Shown: piece by piece, positions 1 to 4,891 of the stretch
Position numbering within the stretch: the stretch's first letter is position 1
How the letters are laid out: every line of letters starts with the position of its first letter
NCBI GenBank assembly: GCA_902796215.1
Contig: CADBNY010000133.1
Span: 1 to 6,660 of the forward strand
DNA: 6,660 nt
Source of the DNA: an uncultured Erysipelotrichaceae bacterium
GTDB lineage: Bacteria; Bacillota_I; Bacilli_A; RF39; UBA660
Direction: 5' to 3'
The notes under the pieces: model-generated
What the model was told of the DNA's origin: nothing
Seen by the model: the letters and a program-made list of their open reading frames with translations, nothing else
The model's database searches: none
Translations under genes and position numbers: made by a program

Positions 1-1106
1 GTTTCTTTATCACTTGGATTTACAGGGTTAATTGGGTCTTTTTCTTTTTTCTCAGTGGATGTTTTCGGTGGTTCTGTTGGTGCTGGTTCTGTATAATTTG
101 GAGTACCACTATTGTCTCCTCCACCATAGCTATTGTTTCCTCCACCATAGCTATTGTTTCCTCCACCATAGCTATTGTTTCCTCCACCAGAACTATTGTT
201 TCCCCCACCAGAACTATTGTTTCCTCCACTAGAGCTTTGATTCTCGTCTTTTCCTTTTTTATCGTCATCTTTTTTAGGCAAAACACCAGCTTCTTCGGCT
301 TTTTTTATAGTTTCTTTCCCAACACCAGTTACAGCATCTTTAGGAGATGCTTTCCCTTTTATGGCATCTACCGTTTTTTTCAAATTGTAAATAACTCCAT
401 ATACTGGATTCGACAAAACAAGGGCACCAACTCCCAAAGATCTAGCAACTTCTTTTGCATCTATATCAAGATTGGATACAACTTTTCCTACATTTTTAAT
501 AACGCCATATGGAGTCATTGTATCAATAAAGCTTGTTCCCATGGTTTTAATAAATTCTTGTGCATTTTTATCCTGTGATATTGCCTTTCCTGTATTTATT
601 AAATTACTGACAGGAAAATATAATGGATTGGTAATAACTACACCTTTTCCTATAATTTCAGCAACTTTTTTTGCATCTATATCAAGATTTGATAGGGCTT
701 TCCCTGCTTTCTTAATAACTCCATATGGAGTAAACAAATCCATTATACCTGTTCCCATATTTAAAAGAGTCTCTCCCACTGTGCTTGAACTTGATGATCC
801 TTTTGAATAGGATTCTACCTGTTTTACTTTTTCTTGAAGTTTTGTACCTATTGCTTCTATTGAACTACCAATTTCATTAAAAAGAGAATTAATATTTTCT
901 ACTTGAACTGTTCCTGCCTTTTCAGCTACCTTATTCAATTCATCAATAGCTGCTGCAACATTATCCCTAGCACTTGTTACTATACTTGTTGCAATATTAC
1001 TTGTATCTGTTACTATTTGCTGCACTTTGGTATTATTTACTTTTACACCATTATCTTTGCCAAATACCTTATTACTAACTGTGTTTATGAAATCGTTTAT
1101 CAACAT
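1..1106 (-). CDS. Large modular protein, probable type VII secretion effector or surface protein (3' end outside window)
   Basis: I do not recognise this protein as a named family. The frame is open from an ATG at 1104-1106, with AGGAGG seven bases upstream, to the left edge: 368 visible codons and no stop. Visible layout: a predicted helical region with no signal peptide (about 1-110, starting MLINDFINTV); a 60-residue module present twice (about 118-176 and 190-249), each with TPYGVIK and SNLDIDAK; a charged Lys/Glu/Asp stretch; Gly/Asn/Ser heptapeptide repeats (about 289-330); then a Pro/Thr/Lys-rich spacer. It is the last visible gene of a four-gene operon, 25 nt after its neighbour. A soluble helical N-terminus behind small WXG100-like genes is typical of LXG-type effectors, where a linker precedes a variable C-terminal toxin. 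I see no clear LXG motif, and the C-terminus is missing, so toxin, adhesin or structural roles all remain open. Confidence 0.8.
   Translation of the reverse strand, partial: MLINDFINTVSNKVFGKDNGVKVNNTKVQQIVTDTSNIATSIVTSARDNVAAAIDELNKVAEKAGTVQVENINSLFNEIGSSIEAIGTKLQEKVKQVESYSKGSSSSSTVGETLLNMGTGIMDLFTPYGVIKKAGKALSNLDIDAKKVAEIIGKGVVITNPLYFPVSNLINTGKAISQDKNAQEFIKTMGTSFIDTMTPYGVIKNVGKVVSNLDIDAKEVARSLGVGALVLSNPVYGVIYNLKKTVDAIKGKASPKDAVTGVGKETIKKAEEAGVLPKKDDDKKGKDENQSSSGGNNSSGGGNNSSGGGNNSYGGGNNSYGGGNNSYGGGDNSGTPNYTEPAPTEPPKTSTEKKEKDPINPVNPSDKE
118..240 (-). repeat. Tandem 21-bp repeat encoding a Gly/Asn/Ser heptapeptide linker
   Basis: Units at 118-138, 139-159 and 160-180 are identical. Units at 181-201 and 202-222 differ at a few bases, and a sixth at 223-240 is degenerate. 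Read on the minus strand each unit encodes a heptapeptide of the form GGGNNSY or GGGNNSS, so copy changes stay in frame. The diverged units lie on the N-terminal side of the array and the identical ones on the C-terminal side, as expected from recent slippage or unequal exchange. It is probably a flexible spacer between the helical/module part and the unseen C-terminal part of the large operon protein. Confidence 0.92.
360..755 (-). repeat. Internal duplication: two copies of a 60-residue module in the large operon protein
   Basis: Copy A lies at 579-755 and copy B at 360-539. Matching words such as CTATATCAAG (461 and 677) and CCATATGGAG (505 and 721) are exactly 216 bp apart; after a one-codon insertion in copy B the offset becomes 219 bp. 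The encoded modules share about 33 of 59 aligned residues, including TPYGVIK, SNLDIDAK and NP.Y. Conservation is strongest at the protein level, which suggests an old, selected duplication. I do not recognise the module. Confidence 0.88.
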
Positions 1107-1131
1107 ATTCTGTCCTCCTTTATATTCTTTT

Positions 1132-1536
1132 TTAATTAGATGCTTTTACATTTCCACCAGATGCTGATACGCTAGCCAGTGCTTTTTCATTATTTTCTAA
1201 TTGTTTTTTATCATGTTCTTGTACTGCCAAATTATATAAAGGATTTATTAAAGATGATATTTGTGCTGGAACTGATTTTACGACTGAGCAAACCTTTTCA
1301 GCACTATTTTCCATTGTCTTTCCATTTACAACAAGAGCTTCTTTTAAATCTGGTTCTATTCCTTCTACAGCAGTTGCTATATTTCGACATTCCTGTTCAA
1401 CAACTGAAACAACATTTTGAATGGCGCTTTGAACTTTCGCTGGATCAATATAATTATTTGCATCTTCCCCTGTTGTTGGACCTCCTACTACTTTTCCTTC
1501 TGCATCGTATGCTGTATATGTTACTGGTGTTACCAT
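1132..1536 (-). CDS. 134-aa helical protein of the WXG100-like operon, function unknown
   Basis: Unrecognised. The ATG at 1534-1536 has AAGGAG about eight bases upstream. The start of the protein (residues 1-20, with YDAEGKVVGG) looks like a beta-hairpin. Two long amphipathic helices follow (about 33-62 and 72-117), with a turn containing VNGKTMENS between them, and the tail is Ala/Ser/Gly/Asn-rich and probably disordered. The only two cysteines, C50 and C83, lie one per helix and could face each other. No signal peptide or membrane segment is visible. It sits between two small WXG100-like genes and the large modular gene, 25 nt before the latter, so it may be a chaperone, secretion partner or co-secreted subunit of that protein. 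Its KVQ-containing first helix weakly resembles residues 27-56 of the large protein. A long stem-loop precedes its ribosome binding site, so its translation may be set separately from the first two genes. Confidence 0.75.
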   Translation of the reverse strand: MVTPVTYTAYDAEGKVVGGPTTGEDANNYIDPAKVQSAIQNVVSVVEQECRNIATAVEGIEPDLKEALVVNGKTMENSAEKVCSVVKSVPAQISSLINPLYNLAVQEHDKKQLENNEKALASVSASGGNVKASN

Positions 1537-1557
1537 ATTTTACTCTCCTTTTTTTTA

Positions 1558-1602
1558 CAATGTATAGGAAAAAGAAAAACAATTTCTCTTTCCTATACAT
1601 TG
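1558..1602 (-). promoter_or_regulatory. Intercistronic 20-bp stem-loop before the third operon gene
   Basis: Bases 1558-1577 pair with 1583-1602 around a five-base loop. Fourteen outer pairs and five inner pairs are perfect. The single odd position (1572/1588) is A opposite C on the plus strand, but a G-U pair in the minus-strand transcript, so the stem is unbroken only in the operon mRNA. No U-tract follows it on either strand; on the minus strand it is followed by an A-run and the AAGGAG site of the 134-aa gene. This argues against a simple terminator and for an mRNA processing, stability or translation-control element. Confidence 0.7.
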
Positions 1603-1613
1603 CATGCGCAATG
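1598..1613 (-). promoter_or_regulatory. Small alternative hairpin overlapping the long stem
   Basis: CATTGC (1598-1603) pairs with GCAATG (1608-1613) around a four-base loop. Bases 1598-1602 also form the base of the 20-bp stem, so the two structures exclude each other. In the minus-strand transcript the small hairpin is made first and would be displaced by the longer stem. This resembles an attenuator or anti-structure pair, but no ligand or leader peptide is visible. Confidence 0.4.
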
Positions 1614-1629
1614 CATATTATTGTTTTTA

Positions 1630-1917
1630 TTAGTTATCACTTTGTTTGCTAAATCTATCAAGTTCGTCATTAACAGTGTTAATATTTTGAGCAGATTGAT
1701 TCATACTAGTTGTAGTTTCAGCCATTTGATTATTGCGATAATTTGTTAATTCTCTTCCTAAATCCTCTGCCCATTCTAAATCCATACCTTCTTGTTGATT
1801 TTTTTTATATGTTTCCATTAAATTATCAAAGCTTGCATCTAACTCTTGAGAAAGCTTTCTAATTGTTTCTGCATCTTCTTCTGTAGTTTGCAAATTTGTG
1901 CGTAATTCTTCTGACAT
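1630..1917 (-). CDS. 95-aa WXG100-like helical protein
   Basis: This small, acidic, almost wholly helical protein has no signal peptide and the usual WXG100/ESAT-6 length of about 100 residues. Helix 1 spans about 10-42 and helix 2 about 48-92; the only Trp (W49, in LEWAED) sits at the junction, where WXG100 proteins carry their Trp, but the glycine two residues later is absent. WXG100 proteins are secreted as helical-hairpin dimers by type VII systems, or act as partners that carry larger LXG proteins to the machine; that role is inferred here from size, shape and context. The start ATG (1915-1917) has AAGGAG upstream. It is the second gene of the operon, 23 nt after the first, and is followed by a 93-nt gap holding a long stem-loop. 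It could also be an unrelated coiled-coil protein. Confidence 0.75.
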   Translation of the reverse strand: MSEELRTNLQTTEEDAETIRKLSQELDASFDNLMETYKKNQQEGMDLEWAEDLGRELTNYRNNQMAETTTSMNQSAQNINTVNDELDRFSKQSDN

Positions 1918-1940
1918 TGTATCACTCCTTATATTTTTAT

Positions 1941-2231
1941 TTAGTGCAAATCATTGTCTATTAGTCCATCAATTAATTTTGCACCTTCAATCGCTTTTGC
2001 TGCTGTGAATTCTGCAGTATTTCCTATAGTTTTTTTAACAGCATTAAACATATCTTCTTTTTCTTGCAACTTAGCTTTTAATGCTTCTTTTACTGGACCA
2101 GTAATCGCTGTTGAATTAATAACATCTTGTAAATGTTGATATTTTTCAACAAAGTCAGTTCCAGCTTCTTCTAGTGCTTTACTAGCATTTTGAATATTTC
2201 CTGTATCAAATCCTATTTCTGTTTTTCCCAT
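1941..2231 (-). CDS. 96-aa WXG100-like helical protein with ITG in place of WXG
   Basis: This is the first gene of the minus-strand operon, with a near-perfect GGAGGTGA ribosome binding site ahead of the ATG at 2229-2231. The protein is about the length of an ESAT-6/WXG100 member. A helix (about 10-39) is followed by a turn with STAITGPVKEAL and a second long helix (about 46-90). I43-T44-G45 falls where WXG100 proteins have W-x-G, so I read it as a degenerate member whose Trp is replaced by Ile. It has no signal peptide, Cys or Trp. The likely role is a type VII secretion substrate or pairing partner, perhaps a heterodimer with the 95-aa product of the next gene. This assignment rests on length, predicted shape and gene order, not on a confident family match. 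Confidence 0.75.
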   Translation of the reverse strand: MGKTEIGFDTGNIQNASKALEEAGTDFVEKYQHLQDVINSTAITGPVKEALKAKLQEKEDMFNAVKKTIGNTAEFTAAKAIEGAKLIDGLIDNDLH

Positions 2232-2300
2232 ATTGTATTCACCTCCAAATATTATTTTTAGAATATTTTATTCGTAACCGAACCCATATCCTATAAGTTG

Positions 2301-2329
2301 ATTTTACCTATTTTTCTCCTATTAAGCAA
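2301..2329 (-). promoter_or_regulatory. Predicted vegetative promoter of the four-gene operon
   Basis: Read on the minus strand, TTGCTT (2329-2324) is followed after exactly 17 bp by TAAAAT (2306-2301). This is a reasonable SigA-type promoter and gives a leader of about 60 nt before the first gene. AT-rich DNA makes chance matches common, so confidence is moderate. Confidence 0.45.
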
Positions 2330-2407
2330 GTCTTTTTTTTATTTTTACATTTTTTTACAAAACTTTCATATAATTTGTTATAGGTATTTATCAACACCTA
2401 TTTTTCT
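2306..2407. repeat. Twelve-bp direct repeat pair in the divergent spacer
   Basis: ACCTATTTTTCT occurs at 2306-2317 and again at 2396-2407, exactly 90 bp apart. The first copy overlaps the spacer of the predicted operon promoter, and the second lies between the -35 and -10 elements proposed for the coat gene. They could be binding sites of a shared regulator, or chance in AT-rich DNA. The rest of the 241-bp spacer (2232-2472) shows only the two predicted promoters and ribosome binding sites. Confidence 0.35.
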
Positions 2408-2422
2408 AATGAGCATATTTTA
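2393..2422 (+). promoter_or_regulatory. SigK-like (mother-cell) promoter of the coat protein gene
   Basis: AACA (2393-2396) is followed after 17 bp by CATATTTTA (2414-2422). This fits the Bacillus SigK pattern of an AC-centred -35 and CATAnnnTA -10, and places transcription start about 45 nt before the ATG. SigE has a similar -10, so SigE control is possible. CotY and CotZ genes of Bacillus subtilis are expressed late in the mother cell, which agrees. A 9-base pattern like this can also arise by chance in such AT-rich sequence. Confidence 0.42.
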
Positions 2423-2472
2423 TATTAGAAATAAAAGATAAATATTTCTATTTTGTAGAAGGGAGGCTTGTT

Positions 2473-2877
2473 ATGAACTGTTCTAATGATAGTTGTTCTT
2501 CTTGTTTTTTTGATATTTTAAAAAAAATATTAATACTTCAAAAAAGAGAGTTTGATCAAGATAACTTTGTGGGATGTGATAAACCATTTTTAGGTCCTGC
2601 TTTGACAAGTGTTTGTTATAACACTAGACCAATTCAATTATATAATTGTTCAAATGGTAATCCTTGGTCTTTTAGTTATACTTTACCTGATGGAACAGAA
2701 GGAACTAGTAATATCTTCCGTATTGAATCTTTAGATGATTGTTGTTGTACATGTCGTCTTTTATATCTTAATACTGAATCAAATCAATATACTAGTACTG
2801 GACAATTTGTAACGATTAATTTGAACTGCTGTGGTGCTATTCGTTGTTTAACTGATACATATATTGATTTGTGCTAA
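2473..2877 (+). CDS. Spore coat protein, CotY/CotZ family
   Basis: This 134-aa protein carries 14 cysteines (positions 3, 8, 11, 35, 48, 59, 90, 91, 92, 94, 119, 120, 125, 134). The C-terminal half follows the CotY/CotZ pattern: FRIESLDDC, then a CCTC-containing strand, then VTINLNCCGAIRCL, matching the family's F.VE.....CATL.LL and .VDL.CFCAI.CL. In Bacillus, CotY/CotZ are Cys-rich crust and outer-coat proteins that self-assemble, with disulfide cross-links, on the surface of the maturing spore. Length is slightly below the usual 145-165 residues; the N-terminal part is shortened but keeps the Cys cluster and a short helix. AAGGGAGG stands six bases before the ATG, and a SigK-like promoter lies upstream. 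It is a single-gene unit ending at a bidirectional terminator. Its presence suggests the organism forms spores or descends from a spore-former. Confidence 0.85.
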   Translation: MNCSNDSCSSCFFDILKKILILQKREFDQDNFVGCDKPFLGPALTSVCYNTRPIQLYNCSNGNPWSFSYTLPDGTEGTSNIFRIESLDDCCCTCRLLYLNTESNQYTSTGQFVTINLNCCGAIRCLTDTYIDLC

Positions 2878-2881
2878 AAAT

Positions 2882-2912
2882 AAAAGAATATCTTTTCCTA
2901 TGATATTCTTTT
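2882..2912. terminator. Bidirectional terminator between the coat gene and the convergent 96-aa gene
   Basis: AAAAGAATATC (2882-2892) and GATATTCTTTT (2902-2912) form a perfect 11-bp stem with a nine-base loop. T-runs follow on the plus strand, and the A-run at 2876-2885 supplies a T-run on the minus strand. It starts five bases after the coat-gene stop. The stop codon of the minus-strand gene (2898-2900) lies inside the loop, so the last codons of that gene form one arm. Confidence 0.75.
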
Positions 2913-3188
2913 TATATATACAATATCTTCTATTGGAATTCTTTCATCATCTATTGTAATAATATCTTTTTTTGTTTTTATTATAATAGATGTTTCGTAA
3001 GACTTCTTTTTTGTTTTTATAAATACTTTTATATTATTATTTATATTTTGTGTATTTAGATCATTAAATATGGAATTTAATTCTTCCATTACTAATTTTT
3101 TTTGTTCTTTTTCTAAATAACAAACTTTTTTATTATTATCTGTAATAATACTATTTTCATTCTTATATAATTTTGGTAAATCTTTCAT
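2898..3188 (-). CDS. 96-aa hypothetical protein, possible sporulation protein
   Basis: I do not recognise this gene. The ATG at 3186-3188 has AGGAG (3200-3196) upstream. The N-terminus (MKDLPKLYKNENS) is followed by a basic/acidic helix (about 26-46). The C-terminal half (53-96) alternates hydrophobic residues in strands, ending ITIDDERIPIEDIVYIKRI. That strand pattern resembles small Sm/SH3-like barrels seen in some spore-associated Bacillus proteins, but this is only a shape argument. No signal peptide or membrane segment is present. It converges on the CotY/CotZ-type gene and shares its terminator, and a CATAAAATA sequence like a SigE/SigK -10 lies just upstream, so a coat or sporulation role is plausible. 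It is divergent from the RodA-type gene across an 82-bp spacer. Confidence 0.72.
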   Translation of the reverse strand: MKDLPKLYKNENSIITDNNKKVCYLEKEQKKLVMEELNSIFNDLNTQNINNNIKVFIKTKKKSYETSIIIKTKKDIITIDDERIPIEDIVYIKRIS

Positions 3189-3205
3189 AATTATTCTCCT
3201 TTTTA

Positions 3206-3236
3206 TATTTTATGAATTTTTTTCATAAAAATACTA
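3206..3236 (-). promoter_or_regulatory. Possible SigE-like promoter of the 96-aa gene
   Basis: On the minus strand, TAGTATTT (3236-3229) precedes CATAAAAT (3214-3207) by 14 bp, close to the SigE pattern of an ATATT-like -35 and CATACAAT-like -10. The predicted transcription start would fall at the Shine-Dalgarno sequence itself, giving a very short leader, which weakens the call. Confidence 0.25.
3208..3230. repeat. Palindrome in the divergent spacer, candidate operator
   Basis: TTTTATGAA (3208-3216) and TTCATAAAA (3222-3230) are perfect 9-bp inverted arms around five T. The site overlaps the predicted -35 of the RodA-type gene and the -10 proposed for the 96-aa gene, so a bound protein could control both. 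It has no U-tract and lies upstream of both genes, so it is not a terminator. Confidence 0.4.
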
Positions 3237-3263
3237 TCTTTTTGGTATAATATTAGGAGGAGG
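3222..3263 (+). promoter_or_regulatory. Promoter and ribosome binding site of the RodA-type gene
   Basis: A perfect TATAAT (3246-3251) lies 18 bp after a weak -35 (TTCATA, 3222-3227). AGGAGGAGG (3255-3263) then ends six bases before the ATG at 3270. The predicted start near 3258 would leave a leader of only about 12 nt, essentially just the Shine-Dalgarno sequence. Confidence 0.5.
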
Positions 3264-3269
3264 AAATAT

Positions 3270-4394
3270 ATGAAATATAAAATTAATTATAGAATACTGA
3301 TTCCTATTATTATTCTTTCTATTGTTAGTGTATTAGTAATTTATAGCGCTTTGACATATACATCTACTACTTTGGGCAATTTAGCTTTAAAACAAGCTAT
3401 TTGGTATGGGGTTGGATGGATTCTTGTTATTATACTGGCTCGATTAAAAAATGAATATTTATATCAACATACTTGGTTTTTATATATTTTTGGAAATGTT
3501 TTACTTTTATTATTATTGCTTTTTGGTACTCCAATTAATAATAGTAAATGTTGGTTTGTTATTCCTGGAATTGGTAGTATTCAACCTAGTGAGTTTATGA
3601 AAATATTTATTATGTTATCCTTGGCTACTATGATTCATAATTTTAGATGTGATTATAACAATCCTAATATGAAGGATGAATTTTTATTTCTTTTGAAAAG
3701 TTTTATTGTTGTTTTAATTCCTTCGGTTCTTACTTTTTTGCAACCTGATACTGGAGCTGTTCTTATCTATTTAATTATTTATTTATCTATGATATTTGTT
3801 AGTGGTATTCGTTTTCGATGGTTTATTGGGTCAGGATTTATTTTATCGGCGATTGTTTGTGGATTTTTATATCTTTACTTTTTCAAGGAAAATATTTTTA
3901 TAAAAATATTTGGTTCATCAATTTATTATCGTTTGGAACGAGTCTTTAATTGGAGTAAAGGATCTGGTTTACAATTAGAAAATGCAATGTCTGCTATTGG
4001 TTCGGCAGGAATGTTTGGACATGGATATAATCATACTCCTATTTATTTTCCAGAGTCTTCTACAGATTTTATTTTTGCTGTTTTTGCTAGTAACTTTGGA
4101 TTGGTTGGTGTCTTTCTATTATTGTTTGTAATTTTTTATTTAGATATTCAAATTATCTTGCTTTCAAGAAAAAAAATAGAGGATAAAGATAAATATATCA
4201 TTGCAGGAATTTTAGGAATGCTCATTTTTCAACAAGTTCAAAATATTGGAATGACTGTAGGGCTTCTTCCAATTACTGGTATTACATTACCTTTTATTTC
4301 TTATGGTGGAAGTAGTTTACTTTCTTATATGTTGCTTGTTGGAATTCTTTTAAATATCTCTATTAAGAAAAATAGAGTTTATAAATATCGATAG
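3270..4394 (+). CDS. RodA/FtsW/SpoVE-family (SEDS) peptidoglycan glycosyltransferase, RodA-type
   Basis: SEDS proteins polymerise lipid II into glycan strands in the membrane, usually with a class B penicillin-binding protein. This 374-aa polytopic protein has about ten hydrophobic segments and the family landmarks in order: IQPSEFMKI (104-112, with conserved E108), FLQPDTGAVLIY (156-167), VSGIRFRWF (177-185), AIGSAGMFGHGY (242-253), PESSTDFIFAV (261-271, with the catalytic-type Asp266), and LPITGITLPFISYGGSSLL (333-351). The TDFIFAV and LPITGI..PFISYGGSSL patterns are closer to RodA than to FtsW. One oddity: RodA and FtsW usually continue with a Glu-Glu or Glu-containing turn before GFIG or GLVG, and here it reads ASNFGLVG. 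Length fits RodA (about 390) and SpoVE (about 366). Proximity to coat genes leaves a sporulation role possible, but the promoter looks vegetative. guaD follows 13 nt later. No partner PBP is visible in the window. Confidence 0.92.
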   Translation: MKYKINYRILIPIIILSIVSVLVIYSALTYTSTTLGNLALKQAIWYGVGWILVIILARLKNEYLYQHTWFLYIFGNVLLLLLLLFGTPINNSKCWFVIPGIGSIQPSEFMKIFIMLSLATMIHNFRCDYNNPNMKDEFLFLLKSFIVVLIPSVLTFLQPDTGAVLIYLIIYLSMIFVSGIRFRWFIGSGFILSAIVCGFLYLYFFKENIFIKIFGSSIYYRLERVFNWSKGSGLQLENAMSAIGSAGMFGHGYNHTPIYFPESSTDFIFAVFASNFGLVGVFLLLFVIFYLDIQIILLSRKKIEDKDKYIIAGILGMLIFQQVQNIGMTVGLLPITGITLPFISYGGSSLLSYMLLVGILLNISIKKNRVYKYR

Positions 4395-4407
4395 TTGAGG
4401 TGGTAAA

Positions 4408-4890
4408 ATGAAAAAAAATGAATTTATGGATGTGGCAATTGACTTGTCCGATGATAATTTTACTAAAAATTATGGGGGACCATTTGGGGCTTGTGTTGTT
4501 AAAGATGGGGAAATTGTTGGAAAAGGAATTAATCGAGTTATTAAAGATCAAGATCCTACAGCTCATGCTGAGATAGTTGCAATAAGGAAGGCTTGCAAAA
4601 AGTTAGAAACTCATGATTTGTCTGGATGTGAATTATATACATCTTGTTATCCTTGTCCGATGTGTTTATCAGCTATTATTTGGTCTAATATAAAAACTGT
4701 GTATTATGGAAATACCAAAGAAGATGCTGATGATATTGGTTTTAGAGATGATTTCATTTATGAATACATTGATAAATTAGCAAATGGTGGCAAAGAGAAT
4801 AGTATTTTAAAACTTTCTTCAATGAATCGTGATGATGCTATTAAAGTATTTGAACAATATAAAAATAGTAAAGATAAAATTGTATATTAA
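4408..4890 (+). CDS. guaD: Guanine deaminase (cytidine-deaminase superfamily)
   Basis: This cytosolic enzyme hydrolyses guanine to xanthine and ammonia in purine salvage and nitrogen release. The 160-aa protein aligns along its length with the 156-aa Bacillus subtilis GuaD type: GGPFGA (23-28), DPTAHAEIVAIRKACK (49-64), LYTSCYPCPMCLSAI (76-90) and GFRDDFIY (111-118). Zinc ligands H53, C83 and C86, and the proton-shuttling E55, are all present. D114 is in the position used for guanine recognition, and the C-terminal Tyr (Y160) matches the residue that caps the active site in this family. The ATG has GAGGTGG (4397-4403) upstream. It starts 13 nt after the RodA-type gene and probably shares its transcript, although the two functions are not obviously related. 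A tRNA-adenosine or cytosine deaminase is less likely given the DPTAHAE and GF.D.F motifs. Confidence 0.93.
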   Translation: MKKNEFMDVAIDLSDDNFTKNYGGPFGACVVKDGEIVGKGINRVIKDQDPTAHAEIVAIRKACKKLETHDLSGCELYTSCYPCPMCLSAIIWSNIKTVYYGNTKEDADDIGFRDDFIYEYIDKLANGGKENSILKLSSMNRDDAIKVFEQYKNSKDKIVY

Positions 4891-4891
4891 A

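Noticed and set aside
118..240. CRISPR-like array
   Set aside because: The repeats are 21 bp with no unique spacers, and they encode an in-frame heptapeptide.
237..810. Plus-strand open frames opposite the large operon gene
   Set aside because: They lie antisense to a long minus-strand frame that has a good ribosome binding site, internal repeats and sensible composition. Their products are rich in Phe/Ile/Cys, as expected from reading the complement.
1558..1602. Intrinsic terminator in the middle of the operon
   Set aside because: No U-tract follows the stem on either strand; an A-run and a ribosome binding site follow it on the coding strand.
1558..1613. Miniature transposable element or attachment site
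   Set aside because: No target duplication, no second copy in the window, and the G-U wobble favours an RNA structure.
1954..2139. Plus-strand 61-codon frame opposite the 96-aa gene
   Set aside because: It lacks a ribosome binding site and is antisense to a well-supported gene.
2344..2374. Vegetative promoter TTTACA...TATAAT before the coat gene
   Set aside because: The spacer is 19 bp and it lies about 100 nt upstream of the gene. The SigK-like site fits the gene's function and distance better, but this promoter cannot be excluded.
4363..4566. Minus-strand frame over the RodA/guaD junction
   Set aside because: It is antisense to two confidently identified genes and has a low-complexity Asn/Ile/Phe/Ser-rich product.
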